Assembly (NCBI GenBank): GCA_959347315.1
Contig: OY365807.1
Coordinates: 31,540,786-31,604,785 of the forward strand
Source: Bimastos eiseni
Lineage: Eukaryota > Annelida > Clitellata > Crassiclitellata > Lumbricidae
Length of the DNA: 64,000 bases
Direction of reading: 5' to 3'
Shown here: in pieces, positions 33,570 to 44,548 of the stretch
Numbering within the stretch: position 1 is the stretch's first letter
How the letters are laid out: every line of letters begins with the position of its first letter
The notes under the pieces: generated by a model
Database searches by the model: none
Seen by the model: only the letters and a program-made list of their open reading frames with translations
What the model was told of the DNA's origin: nothing
Made by a program: the position numbers and the translations under genes

Positions 33570-36500
33570 CAGTGTATTTATACCTGAACAGAACATATTG
33601 TTAATTCAGAGGAAACTGCTGATTTGGATAACAATAAGGATGCTGTTAATTTTATGAGAGAAGGCTGTTCATAGGTTAGCCATGATAACCTTCCAGGGAC
33701 TTGCTACTTGTCTTAATGGAGTAGTACACAAATGCATGGATTTGTTGTGATTGACATTATCAATGCAGTACATTTAAAATCACTATAGAGTTAAGTTTTG
33801 TCTGTGGAGAATAATGATAAAGATGCATTTGACTGCTTTCAAATTATCAATGAAATGGCGAAACATAATAGTTTATTTACTTATTATATAGTTTATGTTT
33901 TACTACTACTCATCATATATGGCTACTGTTAATTTATGGTTTGCAGAAATTCTTCTTAGCATACTCTGATGTCATTTAAACTGGTCTGTCTTCAAGAGAT
34001 ACATAAATAGGACCATGAAATGAAGTCTTGGATTAGGAGGTGCCTATAGATTAGGTAGTGCTTAGCGATTCCAATGTTCTGGAATGAACCACATGTACTA
34101 TTAAAGTTAGTCTTCCAAGAAATGCTATGTATTTTATATCATTAGTCCTCTTGAACAAGAGAATATTAGTTGTTCACAGCTCACAGATCCCTTAAATTAA
34201 ACATTACACATTCTTAACTTTAAGAGCTGTATGTGATCTTTTAAAAATTACCTGATCTGAAATTTTCTATTTTATTAACGGCCATCTGCTAAACTGAATT
34301 TTAAGTAAAAGATGAATTAAATGGATGCAACTTATTAATACCACACTCCTTGATCTATTAACATACTTTGAGATTTGCTTAATGGTTTTGCTAAATAGGA
34401 TTTCACCTTTATACAGATTCATTCAGTTGCTCTCAGCGGGATATCCCCTATTAGGGCATTCACTGATATACCTTCTCATGGTTTACATTGTACTTTCAGT
34501 GTACACCACCACTTCACCCTATGACTATTGGTAATGTTTCTCAAGTGTTCTGTCACGGATGGCAGCCTACAAGGTGCACTTGAAGCCCTTTACCTTTTTC
34601 TATCTGTTCACTATGAGAAATGAGTCACTCAAAGTTTGAAATCTGCTCCACCTTTGAGTGTAAATTCTGGATTATTATCGATGACAACAGCCAATTACAT
34701 CTTTGTCAAATGTGCTATGATAGTGTTCATTGCATTTGACATAATCCTGCAATAGAATAATTAGTAATAAACTTTTTTAGTAATCCCAAATATTTCTAAT
34801 CACCGCTCTTTGCTAGAAATCCTGCTTGTACATTAAGTATCGATGTTCAACACGCATCGATCTATCAGTCTCTGTTCCTGACTCTAAAGAGTCTCCACTG
34901 CATATTCTGCATAATATTGGTTTCTATTGCATGTGCTCTTTGGCAATAGATGTGGTGCATGGAGTTCCAGCTTTTATTAAATCACTTGCAATATAATTGA
35001 AAAGGCCGATTAAAAATCACACTGGGCGAATTATCAATAAAAGTGAATATGGAATAATATATCCAAGGCAGTTCCAGTAATTATTGGAGGCTTTTATTTG
35101 TGAGGTATGTTTGTTTGGTGTATGCAGGTGTGAAGTTAATTTGTCATGGTGCGTTTATTTGTCAGCATTCGCGCCTACATCTGGTGTGTTGCTTTCTGGC
35201 TTGTTTGTAAAGAATGTGGAAATTATAGTGAAAATTGGGTAGCTTGTGTCCAGCTGCACAGCTGATTAGCAGACAGGATTTACCGCTTGCTTTGATTGCA
35301 TCTGTCTTTGGGGTAAGACAGATTTGGAGAGAGATGGCCAAAGGTTAATCGTCAATTTTAACGTTTGGTGAAGGATGCTCTGCCGGTGAGACATGTGGGT
35401 GGGGACTCGTCTTCTTCGGCTAAGGGTCATGTTGTGATGGTGCATTATGAAGAGTTCAGCAGTTACGGTTTCTGGTGTGCTGAACCCAATCTGCTGCTTT
35501 GGTTATAATCTGCACCAAGAAGGAAAGTCGCTTGCTCTAGGAACGAAGGGGCATTTTTATACTGTCATTTATTATGATCCAGTTTCCATGGAGATAGTTT
35601 CCATGGAGACATTACTGGAGTAATGTATAGCTATTACATGATTCTGTATCTGTTCTGTGATGTTGGTGGTGATAATGCCTACCATTCTTACATACAGCAT
35701 GCCTGTTGTTACTTTGTCTCTGAATTTCACTTTCTTTCTTTCTTTGGCCTCTTTCTATGGTAACTTTCTTTGACCTCTTGTATGGGATCCTTTTATGGCC
35801 TCTTCTAATGGATCTTTCTTTGGCCTCTTCTATGACATATTGCATTCTGCATTTAGGCAAAGTAACCTGTTGAAATGATGCAGAAGCACCAGCTCTGTGG
35901 AATGGCCTATGAAAAGATCTCTGCCATTTCGCGCCTCCTCCTCCTCTCTCGCCTCCTAATTTGACCTGTCCTCTGCTTACACTCTCATCTGCTACTTTCC
36001 ACTCGTGACTGAAAACCAAACAATTAAACCTATCTTATGCACTTGCGTCTGAAATCTGCACCACCACACGATCATCATCATCACCCACTACTACTCTGGC
36101 ACCGCGCTGTCTCCTTGGTTTGACCTCCCTGGATTTTGACAAGGATTGGGAACGAAACAAAGAGCTTAGCTATTGAGGAATTGATTTGGTATGGCGCCAG
36201 TCAATAAACTGGTTCCGTGACATGGCTCTTGTGGGCGCTAAGAAGTGTGTGTAGATTTTCATTACATCATATCAATGACTGACAAATAAACTTGCCTGAA
36301 CACTTCTTCAACTTCTGTTGCTCCTAAGTTATGCACAGTATTGAGATTTCACTGCAACATTTCAACAGATTGCAAGTAGATTGGTTTCATGCTCAGAGAG
36401 GTATTTTCAAATATTAGTGAGTCTGTTTTTTGCAGTAATTAATTTAATTTTAGCAAGTAAATATATTATGTTCACTTGTGATAATATCGAGTGTTTAGAC

Positions 36501-36860
36501 TTATCAGAATAGATCACTTTGGAGCATACTTGTAATCAATGTTGCTGAATAATAAGTGTATTTGAATCGTTCCTTGATGATATTGCATTTTGGTGTGTAT
36601 TGCTATATGGTTGAGTTTGTCCTTTATGGAATGTCTACATTTTATGTCCTTTATTCTGCTGTGTTGCATTGCGCTAGTGTGTTTCTGCATTTTCCTGACC
36701 CTGAAATTTTACACGGAGACACAACGCCATGTAATGTGCTGGGACTCTGCACCTCACACTAATCGAATCGATTGTCGTCATTGTCAGTTAGCCGGCACCC
36801 AGGAGTTATTCGGCAAGCGTCTTAATTCAATTTAATCTACTGCCCATCACTACGTAAGAA
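33570..36860. other. No supported gene; CT-rich repeat near 35740-35850
   Basis: Intergenic or intronic AT-rich DNA. At 35740-35850 a phrase TTTCTTTGGCCTCTTCTATG recurs about four times with changes, making part of a 135-codon minus-strand frame (35612-36019) rich in Lys, Arg, Gly and His that I do not recognise. A doubled TAGTTTCCATGGAGA lies at 35580-35608. Confidence 0.4.
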
Positions 36861-36862
36861 TT

Positions 36863-36934
36863 CGTATTTTCAATATTCTCCTGATTAGCGCTTATGGAAT
36901 TCTGATTCATGGTGTCACTGTTGATGATTTGTGC
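36863..36934. repeat. 72-bp block, copy 1
   Basis: Identical over all 72 bases to 37742-37813, in the same orientation. It begins CGTATTTTCAATATTCTCCT and ends TGATGATTTGTGC. Confidence 0.95.
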
Positions 36935-37699
36935 TGCCTGACCACCAGACATTTGTGCATGCTCGTTTGAACAGTCCGCTTTGGTGGTCGTGATGTCGGC
37001 AAGAAAACGAGACCCAATGACTGACATGTGAGGAGATTGGGTTAGGCACTGAATTATCCAAGAGCCTCCAACTTGTGAGCTTGTCTCGGTTCAGTCCCGT
37101 CGTCTGCCAGTCTCAAACCCTCTCCTCTGCGCTTTATAATATTACTATTCTAAGTTTATTTTTCTGTTTTAAATTATTAAGTTAGAAAATGTTAAGTGAA
37201 ATGTAGATTTTGGAGAGATTTGTTTGATTTTTGGAATAAGTTGTCTTCTCAGACATAGTAAATGAATCCTGAGATAGCTCGAGTAAAACGTTGAGAGAAG
37301 AATGTAACGTCCGTGTCATTTTGTGTTAATGCTTAATATTTAATACCAAAATCTAAATGGTGTTCATTTGATTGTTCTTGTGCTGTTATTGTTCAAACTT
37401 TTAATGCAGCTGTTCTCTGTCTACTTGCTTACATTAGTCTTTAACTCTACACCAACAATTCTGCTGCTACTCCAGGGATGATCTAACAGAGTTCGGATAT
37501 GGTTGTCTTTCTCATATTCAGTCTATGTAATCATTGTATCAGTGGCACTTAGAAATTGAACTGCAAGGCTCTATCCAAGACTTTAAAATACAAGACAGAG
37601 ACCGTTTTGGTGCCAGGCATGAGTGCATTTATGGGGTCACGAGTTCAATCCCACCCCAAATAAATTCATTTCTGTTATTAAAAACTTGAAATATATAAA

Positions 37700-37920
37700 A
37701 ATATGACCATGGTCAATGGAAACCCACATAACTAAACCTGCCGTATTTTCAATATTCTCCTGATTAGCGCTTATGGAATTCTGATTCATGGTGTCACTGT
37801 TGATGATTTGTGCAATTGAAACCCACGAAATGTACATTTGAAATGTACAATTGAAACCCACGTAACTAAACCTGCCATATACAATTGAAACCCACATAAC
37901 TAAACCTGCCATATACATTA
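37700..37920. repeat. Minisatellite interrupted by 72-bp block copy 2
   Basis: A tandem repeat of about 36 bp (CAATTGAAACCCACATAACT plus AAACCTGCCATATA) is interrupted at 37742-37813 by the exact 72-base copy of 36863-36934. Repeat sequence resumes immediately at both edges. Confidence 0.85.
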
Positions 37921-38689
37921 GTTCTCTGGCTGAGCCTCTAATGCCAACATAGAGAATTAGACTTAGGCATAAACATTCAAGACCATCCAAACTGAGGTTT
38001 CTTGAAATGAAGTCCAAAGGTAGACAATAATAAGCAGCTACTCATAATGTTAATTTCTGGGTTTGATCTGGTCAAAGACCATTGCTTATGAAACACAATT
38101 AACGTTTATGACCTTCCTGAATTCAATTGAAGCTTTGCCATATTCAGTTTTTAAGCAACTATCAATGACGTCAATCGACCATGTCAGTGGACCTTGTCAT
38201 TTGACCATGTCGTTTGACCTAGTCATTTGACCATGCCATTGCTTTATTGTTGTGGTGCAAAGATAAATTTTGAATTGGTTAGGATTTAAATGCTTCAAGC
38301 AAGTATAATGTCTACTGAACAATTTCAACACCACTACTATTCAATACCAATATTTGAATAATTCGAGGTTGTAAATTTGCCAAGAGAATGTTGAAGTGAT
38401 CTGATAACTTTAGTAATGGTAGTTTTACACCTATACCATATGTTTTATGTTTTCCATAAATACAATTTTGAATGCAATATTAGCTGTTTTATGATATGTT
38501 ATATTTTTACGGAGAAGCTGCGTGCTTGTTGTCGATTTAAAAAGTTTGCTTTTTAAGCAAATGAACCTCAACCAGTAGGTTATTATCAGGGTAGAGTTGT
38601 AACAGTCAGTCTTTGATGACATTTTAAGATTGAGCATCTGCCATAGGCTGCCTGTCTCGCTCTCTCATTCGTCTTGATATTCATGTCTT

Positions 38690-40660
38690 TATGACTTATT
38701 TTGATCTGTGCGTCAGACACATGTGTGACAGAATTTATTCATTACATTGCAGAAAATATTAACAAGACCTTGACATCAAGACTGAGCCATAGCCCTTGCT
38801 GCCTTTGCTATTCTTCTCTTTATTTCCTTTCTGAAGTCATTGTCCCAGGTCCTAGATACACAAACCCTTCCACATTCTCAATCTCCTGGCTATCCACGCT
38901 CACCAGGCTCTTGTTATCTTTCAGCCCAAGTGTCATTGTCTTTGTTTTGTCAATGTTAATTTTTATACCTGGCTTTGCCTTCTTTGTGGAGGATTTCAAC
39001 GTTATCCTGGATGATTTTTTCCTCTTCTTCAATCAGGTCTGTGTCATCTAGGAACATCAAGTTGTTTATTTTATTGTCATGAATCGCAAACCCAGTTTCA
39101 TTGTTCTAAATTTTATCCATCACTCTCCAAGTATATGATGATTTATATTGGTGATATTGGATCTTCTTGTCTTGTGCTTATGGAGTTATTAAACTATTCT
39201 TCCATTTCCCTGCCTACTGGTACTGCTGACTTCACTTTTTCACAGGCATAGTGGGTCATCTGTGTCAGTTTTCTTCCTACACCATATGATTTTAGCATTG
39301 CTTGCAGCACACCGTGTCTGACAGAGTCAAACACCTTTTGAAAATCTATGAAGCAGTTGTTTACCAGCTTACACTTTCTATTTGCTCTTTCGCTATGAGC
39401 CTTAGAGTAATTAACATTTGTTGTGTTGCGGTCCTTTATGAATCTCGCTTGTTCTTCTGCCAGATTTGCCTCTGCATGTGGCTTCAGTTGTTCTAGCAGG
39501 ACAGCATTAGTATTTTGCTCTTGTGGCTTAGCAATTATATTGTTCTGTAGTTTCTACATTCCGATAGATCACCCTTCTTTGGAATGGTTATTATATGGAT
39601 CACGTCCATTCTTCTAGTATTCTCCTGTCTGTCCACGCTTGGCTGCAGATGCTGTTTCTCTGTGACCAGTATTTTGCCTCCTGCCTTTGTGGCATCGCCG
39701 GTGATACCATCAGTCCCTGCATCTTTGTAGCATTTTAGTTTGTTTGTGGCTGCTTCCACCTCAGTGAGCATAATGTTGTTGTCCTGTCTCTCTTTGGCTA
39801 CTTTGTCAGTATTTTTTTGGTTGTGGTACAGTTTGCTGCAGTATTTCGTCATCTGATCTTCACGTCCTCTATGTCATGTAGGCGGTTTCCATTTTGTCTT
39901 TGCTAATGTTTGTTTTTGTTTCCATTTCTTGTTTATCTTCCTTATTAGTTGGTATGTCTGTCTGTATTTGTTGTTTCCTGTAACTTCCACGATAGTCCTT
40001 TGTTGTTCCTTCAGCCAGTTTCCCTTGTCCCTTCTAGCCACTTTTCTGACCTTATTGCATTGACTTCTGTACCTCAATGGCTCTGTCATCTGATTCTTGA
40101 CATCTCTGTTTCATTTCCCGCTTCTGCCTGGCCAGTTCCAGCATGTGTTTCATTATCAATGTCTTGTTTCCCTTCCTAAGCTCTGGTATTGTTGCTCTCA
40201 TTGCTCCTTGTATGACCCTATTGAGGTGGGAAACTTTCTTGTTCAGATTTTTTGCTTCCTGTGATTCCTCGCTGTCATGACTCTTGTACATCCGTTCTCT
40301 TAGTGATTCAATGTCCAGTTGTGGCTCGTGTGGCCTTCGTTCGCCTCGTCGTTTCAACCGGACCTCAAATTTAGCCATCACTATACTGTGGTCTGAAGAT
40401 ATATCTGCACCTAGGTATATCCTACAGTTGCATACTGCTGTTTTCCATCTCCTCTCCACCAGCATCATATCTATCACATTTGTGTGTTTCCTGTTTGATG
40501 TCATCCATGTCCACTTTCTGCAGTCTTTTTGTTTGAACCTTGTACTGCTGTGAACATATTCTGTTTTGGATTCAAATAATCGCTCTCCTCTTTCATTTCT
40601 TTCCCGTATCCATATCTTTCCATAGCCAATGGGATCATATTCTGCATCATGGCTCAGCTA
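38690..40660 (-). pseudogene. Non-LTR retrotransposon (EN-RT LINE), 5'-truncated and frameshifted
   Basis: On the minus strand the blocks run in order. 40504-40052: end of the endonuclease domain (IDMMLVERRWKTAVCN; LGADISSDHSIVMAKF, the conserved SDH) plus linker. 40089-39874: KVARRDKGNWLKEQQR. 39852-39535: RT start with GTDGITGDATKAGG and IPKKGDLSECRNYR. 39058-38820: FLDDTDLIEEEEK (degraded form of the FADD catalytic box), then INIDKTKTM and EGFVYLG. Several frame changes and stops; the RT fingers/palm stretch between 39535 and 39060 is poorly preserved. The clade (RTE/CR1-like) is not resolved. Confidence 0.88.
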
Positions 40661-42480
40661 AGTGTTTCATCTGATAGAACTGTACTTGATAATCACAGGC
40701 AACAAGGAGTGATGTACCCATATGAATCTAGTAGTGCATGAAGATTGGTTTTGAGGGCTTTGTAGGTCAAAGAAGCCAATTAAAATTTTTTTCTCTGTTC
40801 AAAAGGAAGCCAATGAATCTGAAGAAGTAAAACTGAGGAGCATGTTCATAGTGCTTCTCAGTCTATGCGGAGTGCTGCATGTTATGGAGTTTTGTATGCG
40901 TGGCAGCCTTGTGAGTTCAAGGTCTCCAAAAAAATCCAAAAAAAGGAATTAGCATAATTAAAGCAAGAGGAGACAATTGAACAGGCTATTGTGCTTTAAT
41001 TTGTTCACAAGCTAGAACAAGGTTAAAACATAAAACCTGTCTAGAGACTCTACAACATTGGTTTACTAAATCATATTGGATGCAATGTGAAATCAAGTGA
41101 TGGCAGAGACAATGCACAATGGTTGACATGAATAATAACCTATTCAAATAAGCCTGAATACACAATAAATATCTGTGGTTTAAACAAGAAATGCAAAGGA
41201 TTGCATTTTAGTATTGAATTGCTGCAAAGCATGGTTTCATTATTCAATGCCGAGTCCTTACATAGCACCACTGTTACAGTACAAGTAAGCATTTACATAG
41301 TAACTCTTCATCATCTTTCTACTCTTCTCTTAAATCTGTCCTTTTGGCCTTTGTTGGACTGAATTATATTTTTTTAAGAGGTGCTATATTAAGTTTAATT
41401 GATCGATAGATTCATTGATTGGTTGATTGACTGAATAAATGATTAATTTATTGCTTATCATTCTTGTCATTCCATGACAGAACAGATTATTTAACTTGTT
41501 TGGCATATTGTTAACCATATGTGGTTTGTTACCTAGAGCTATCAACTTGTCAAACTATATTCTTAACGTGCTTCAAGGACTTCAGTGCAGCCTTAGATAC
41601 AGTGATTGAATTGTCTGGGGGTGGGGGAGTTGTGTTCATTTTGTTCCGTTCATTTTTCAACTCTTCCAGTTAATTCTCAAAAATTACCTTTTGGGGTCAA
41701 GAAAACCCCCAAATCAGTTTTCATTGGCCTAATGTAGCTTAACACAGCTAAGAATCAAGTTTGTGCACTGAAAATCCACAGTTACTGTCTATATATTTTA
41801 GCCCATATACCGGTTTCAGGTTCATAAAAATTCTGATCGGGACAAGCGAACATTTTTCAACTCTCCCCCCAGTTAAAATCTGACAATTCAAACCTTGTCT
41901 AAATATTGACTTTTCAGCATTGTCTCTGTGTGTGCATGACCTGGTTCATGGGTTGTATTATAAGCCATGTCTCATGACACGAATTAGTTAGCAATTCCAC
42001 ACTGTTCATTTCTGAATACAAACCATAAGGAGAGGTTATCCGGTTGGTTGTGGCGTTAGTGGGATGCATGTGGTACTGTATCTGTGCTTGAACTGAATGA
42101 TCCTTCAAACCAGGATCAAAGTTTTGAGGTCTGTCTCTGACAGATGTATGTAATAAATAATAGCTCTCACCTTACTTATCAGTGTGATTGCCAATTGTTA
42201 TGTGACAGCATTAGCCTTAATTGCTGTATTGGTCATGTTATGCAGATGGTTGTTAATATTGCAGCTTTCTGTATGTGATTCTGTTCAGCTGCATATTGGT
42301 GAAAGTGAATTTGATTAGGCTTGCAATGGTTAAATGTATAATGATGCTAATTTTTGAATATCATGCTTCATGCAAGTGATTGAACTGCAGAGTTTTCAGC
42401 CGAATGTGTCTTCAGCATGGTGATGCTTGCAAATGGCTGATTCTCCGGAGAGAGTGTTGTGAAATCCTGGACTTTACACG
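40661..42480. other. No supported gene; LINE-like tail at 41370-41440
   Basis: 41370-41440 reads AGAGGTGCTATATTAAGTTT then ATTGATCGAT/TTGATTGG repeats, a form seen at LINE 3' ends. 41617-41880 has directly repeated TTTTTCAACTCT phrases and G/C-run ends, perhaps another small element. Otherwise AT-rich filler. Confidence 0.35.
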
Positions 42481-43353
42481 TGAAGTTGTCTCTCACTCCT
42501 CATGACGGGAGAAATATATTGACGCGCCTAGTCGAGGCAATGAATAAATACGGATAATGATGACACGGTGAAACAGGAATCATGGTGGATGACTATCCAC
42601 TCAGGGACTCGATCCTAGACCTACTTGTTGGACTCTGGGACGGACGGGACGCTGCTTCTGTTGCCTCTGTGTTTCCGGTTCATCGGCCGCCGTCGACTGC
42701 GCTCATTTGTGACTGAGCGGAAGTTCATTTCACACTTGCTTCGTACGGGACTCAGGTACATTTAACACTTGGTGGCTTTCAGCTGATTGTCGAGTTATTG
42801 ATTCTCTCGACGGAATGAACGGATAGCATTTGTGGGTAGGAGAGTTGCCTCACTCGAGGTCGATGAGCCCTGATTGGTTCGTTCGCCGTTGGACGCCACG
42901 GCTTCTGACGTCATCGTCGTCGTAGTAGTAGCTACCATCGGTGAGTGTGCGTAGCAATTGTCGATCAATTCTTCTGAACGTTGTACCCGCGCAAACAGCG
43001 AACGACTGCTGCTGCTGCTGCTGCTTCTGCTACTGATGCAACTAGAGAAGCAGAGCATCATCGGCTGCAAGCAGAGTAATATTCAGTTGGGCACGGCAGC
43101 ATACCACGAAAGACGACGGGACAGAAAAATAGCCGAGATAAATAGTGCACTCGTGCCTGACAACGGTGCTGCGTCGTCTCCGTCCGGCAGCAGAATTATG
43201 GAATGCTCGGTCATCGTCGTCATTGGAATCTGGAAAGGCTGATGCTCTGTGAGGTGGGGAATGGGGGTCGGCTTTATTACAGTGGACGTCATCGTCGTCG
43301 TTCTTTGACCGCTCGGAATCTGTGGCGTTGTCGTGCTTGGAGTGTCGTGAATT
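42480..43353 (+). promoter_or_regulatory. CpG-dense stretch, putative promoter/5' UTR
   Basis: Many CpG dinucleotides (for example CATCGGCCGCCGTCGACTGC at 42681-42700, GTCATCGTCGTCGTAGTAG) and trinucleotide runs (CTG/CTT near 43005) contrast with CpG-poor surroundings. It lies directly before a possible first coding exon on the plus strand. No TATA box chosen. Confidence 0.4.
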
Positions 43354-43463
43354 ATGACGGTGACGATGCAGTCTGCTTCTGCAGCAACACGAGTGCGTGC
43401 TTGGATTTATGGAGTCCTGCTAGTGCACCACCAGGTGGCTTCTGACGGAAAGGCCAACCGATG
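43354..43463 (+). CDS. Possible signal-peptide first exon of an unidentified gene
   Basis: ATG at 43354 opens 36 codons (MTVTMQSASAATRVRAW, then IYGVLLVHHQVASDGKANR) ending at ATG|GTAACT in phase 2. A basic residue pair, a short hydrophobic core and small residues before VAS/DG resemble a secretory signal. Placed at the end of a CpG-dense region, it has the look of a first exon for a secreted or membrane protein. No homology is recognised, and a chance frame cannot be excluded. Confidence 0.3.
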
Positions 43464-44140
43464 GTAACTCTTGATCTTACTACATCAAGATGCATTCGGA
43501 GGCGTTTTTTGTGGTATTGTACTGGTGTGTTCTACCGAGCGAGTGATTTTCAGTTAGCTGAAATTAAACTGTGCTATATGAAATCAGAATCATATTTAAT
43601 TGGAATCCTGGAATGTGAATGATTGCTTGATGGACTGGTCTGGTCGATAGCTGAGTGCCTGAAAGTCATTAAAAACCTTTGCATGTGAACCTGTTTTTGA
43701 CTAAGGAAGATATGAGACATAATTGTAGTGACAAAAGCAGTGTGGTGGGAGGTGGGATCCTAGCTTTTTTCTTTTAGCCACTGCCTGTAGTCTTGTAACC
43801 AATCAGCCTGATGTAGGCTGATATTGTGATATTCTACTAAGGAGTAGGGTTTTCCATTCAGACAATACTACAATTTGGTCCTTCTCGGCCATCATACAAT
43901 CGTCACATCGTTGCTATGACAGGCTTATTGGTAGCTATTCTAATTTCTTTCCATAATGTTCTGTGTGATTTAGTCTCGGTTGTTGCATTCAACACTTTTC
44001 TTTACCATGTTATGTTTCTCGTCTGCTTACATACTCACTCACTTTTGTCTGTTCCTCCTGCATTGCTCACTCATTTGCATTTCAACTTAGTTCTCAGTGC
44101 AATGTCTGCTTTCTTAGTATATATATATATATATATACAC

Positions 44141-44492
44141 ATAATTATATGTTATATATGTATAATTATATATTACATGTATAGAATATATATGTAGAAT
44201 ATATATATTATATATATATAATTTATATATATATAATATATATATAATATATATATATAATATAATAATAAGAATAATTATATGTTATATATGTATAATT
44301 ATATATTACATGTATAGAATATATATGTAGAATATATATATTATATATATATAATTTATATATATATAATATATATATAATATATATATATAATATAATA
44401 ATAAGAATAATTATATGTTATATATGTATAATTATATATTACATGTATAGAATATATATGTAGAATATATATATATTATATATATATAATTT

Positions 44493-44540
<48 letters not shown>
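44141..44540. repeat. 133-bp AT-only tandem repeat, three copies
   Basis: Copies start at 44141, 44274 and 44407, exactly 133 bases apart (ATAATTATATGTTATATATG at each start), then decay into (TA)n. Nearly identical copies imply a recent expansion or an assembly-sensitive site. Confidence 0.92.

Positions 44541-44544
<4 letters not shown>

Positions 44545-44548
<4 letters not shown>

Noticed and set aside
41617..41880. Possible small transposon with G-run and C-run ends
   Set aside because: The TTTTTCAACTCT phrases are direct, not inverted, and no target duplication is readable.
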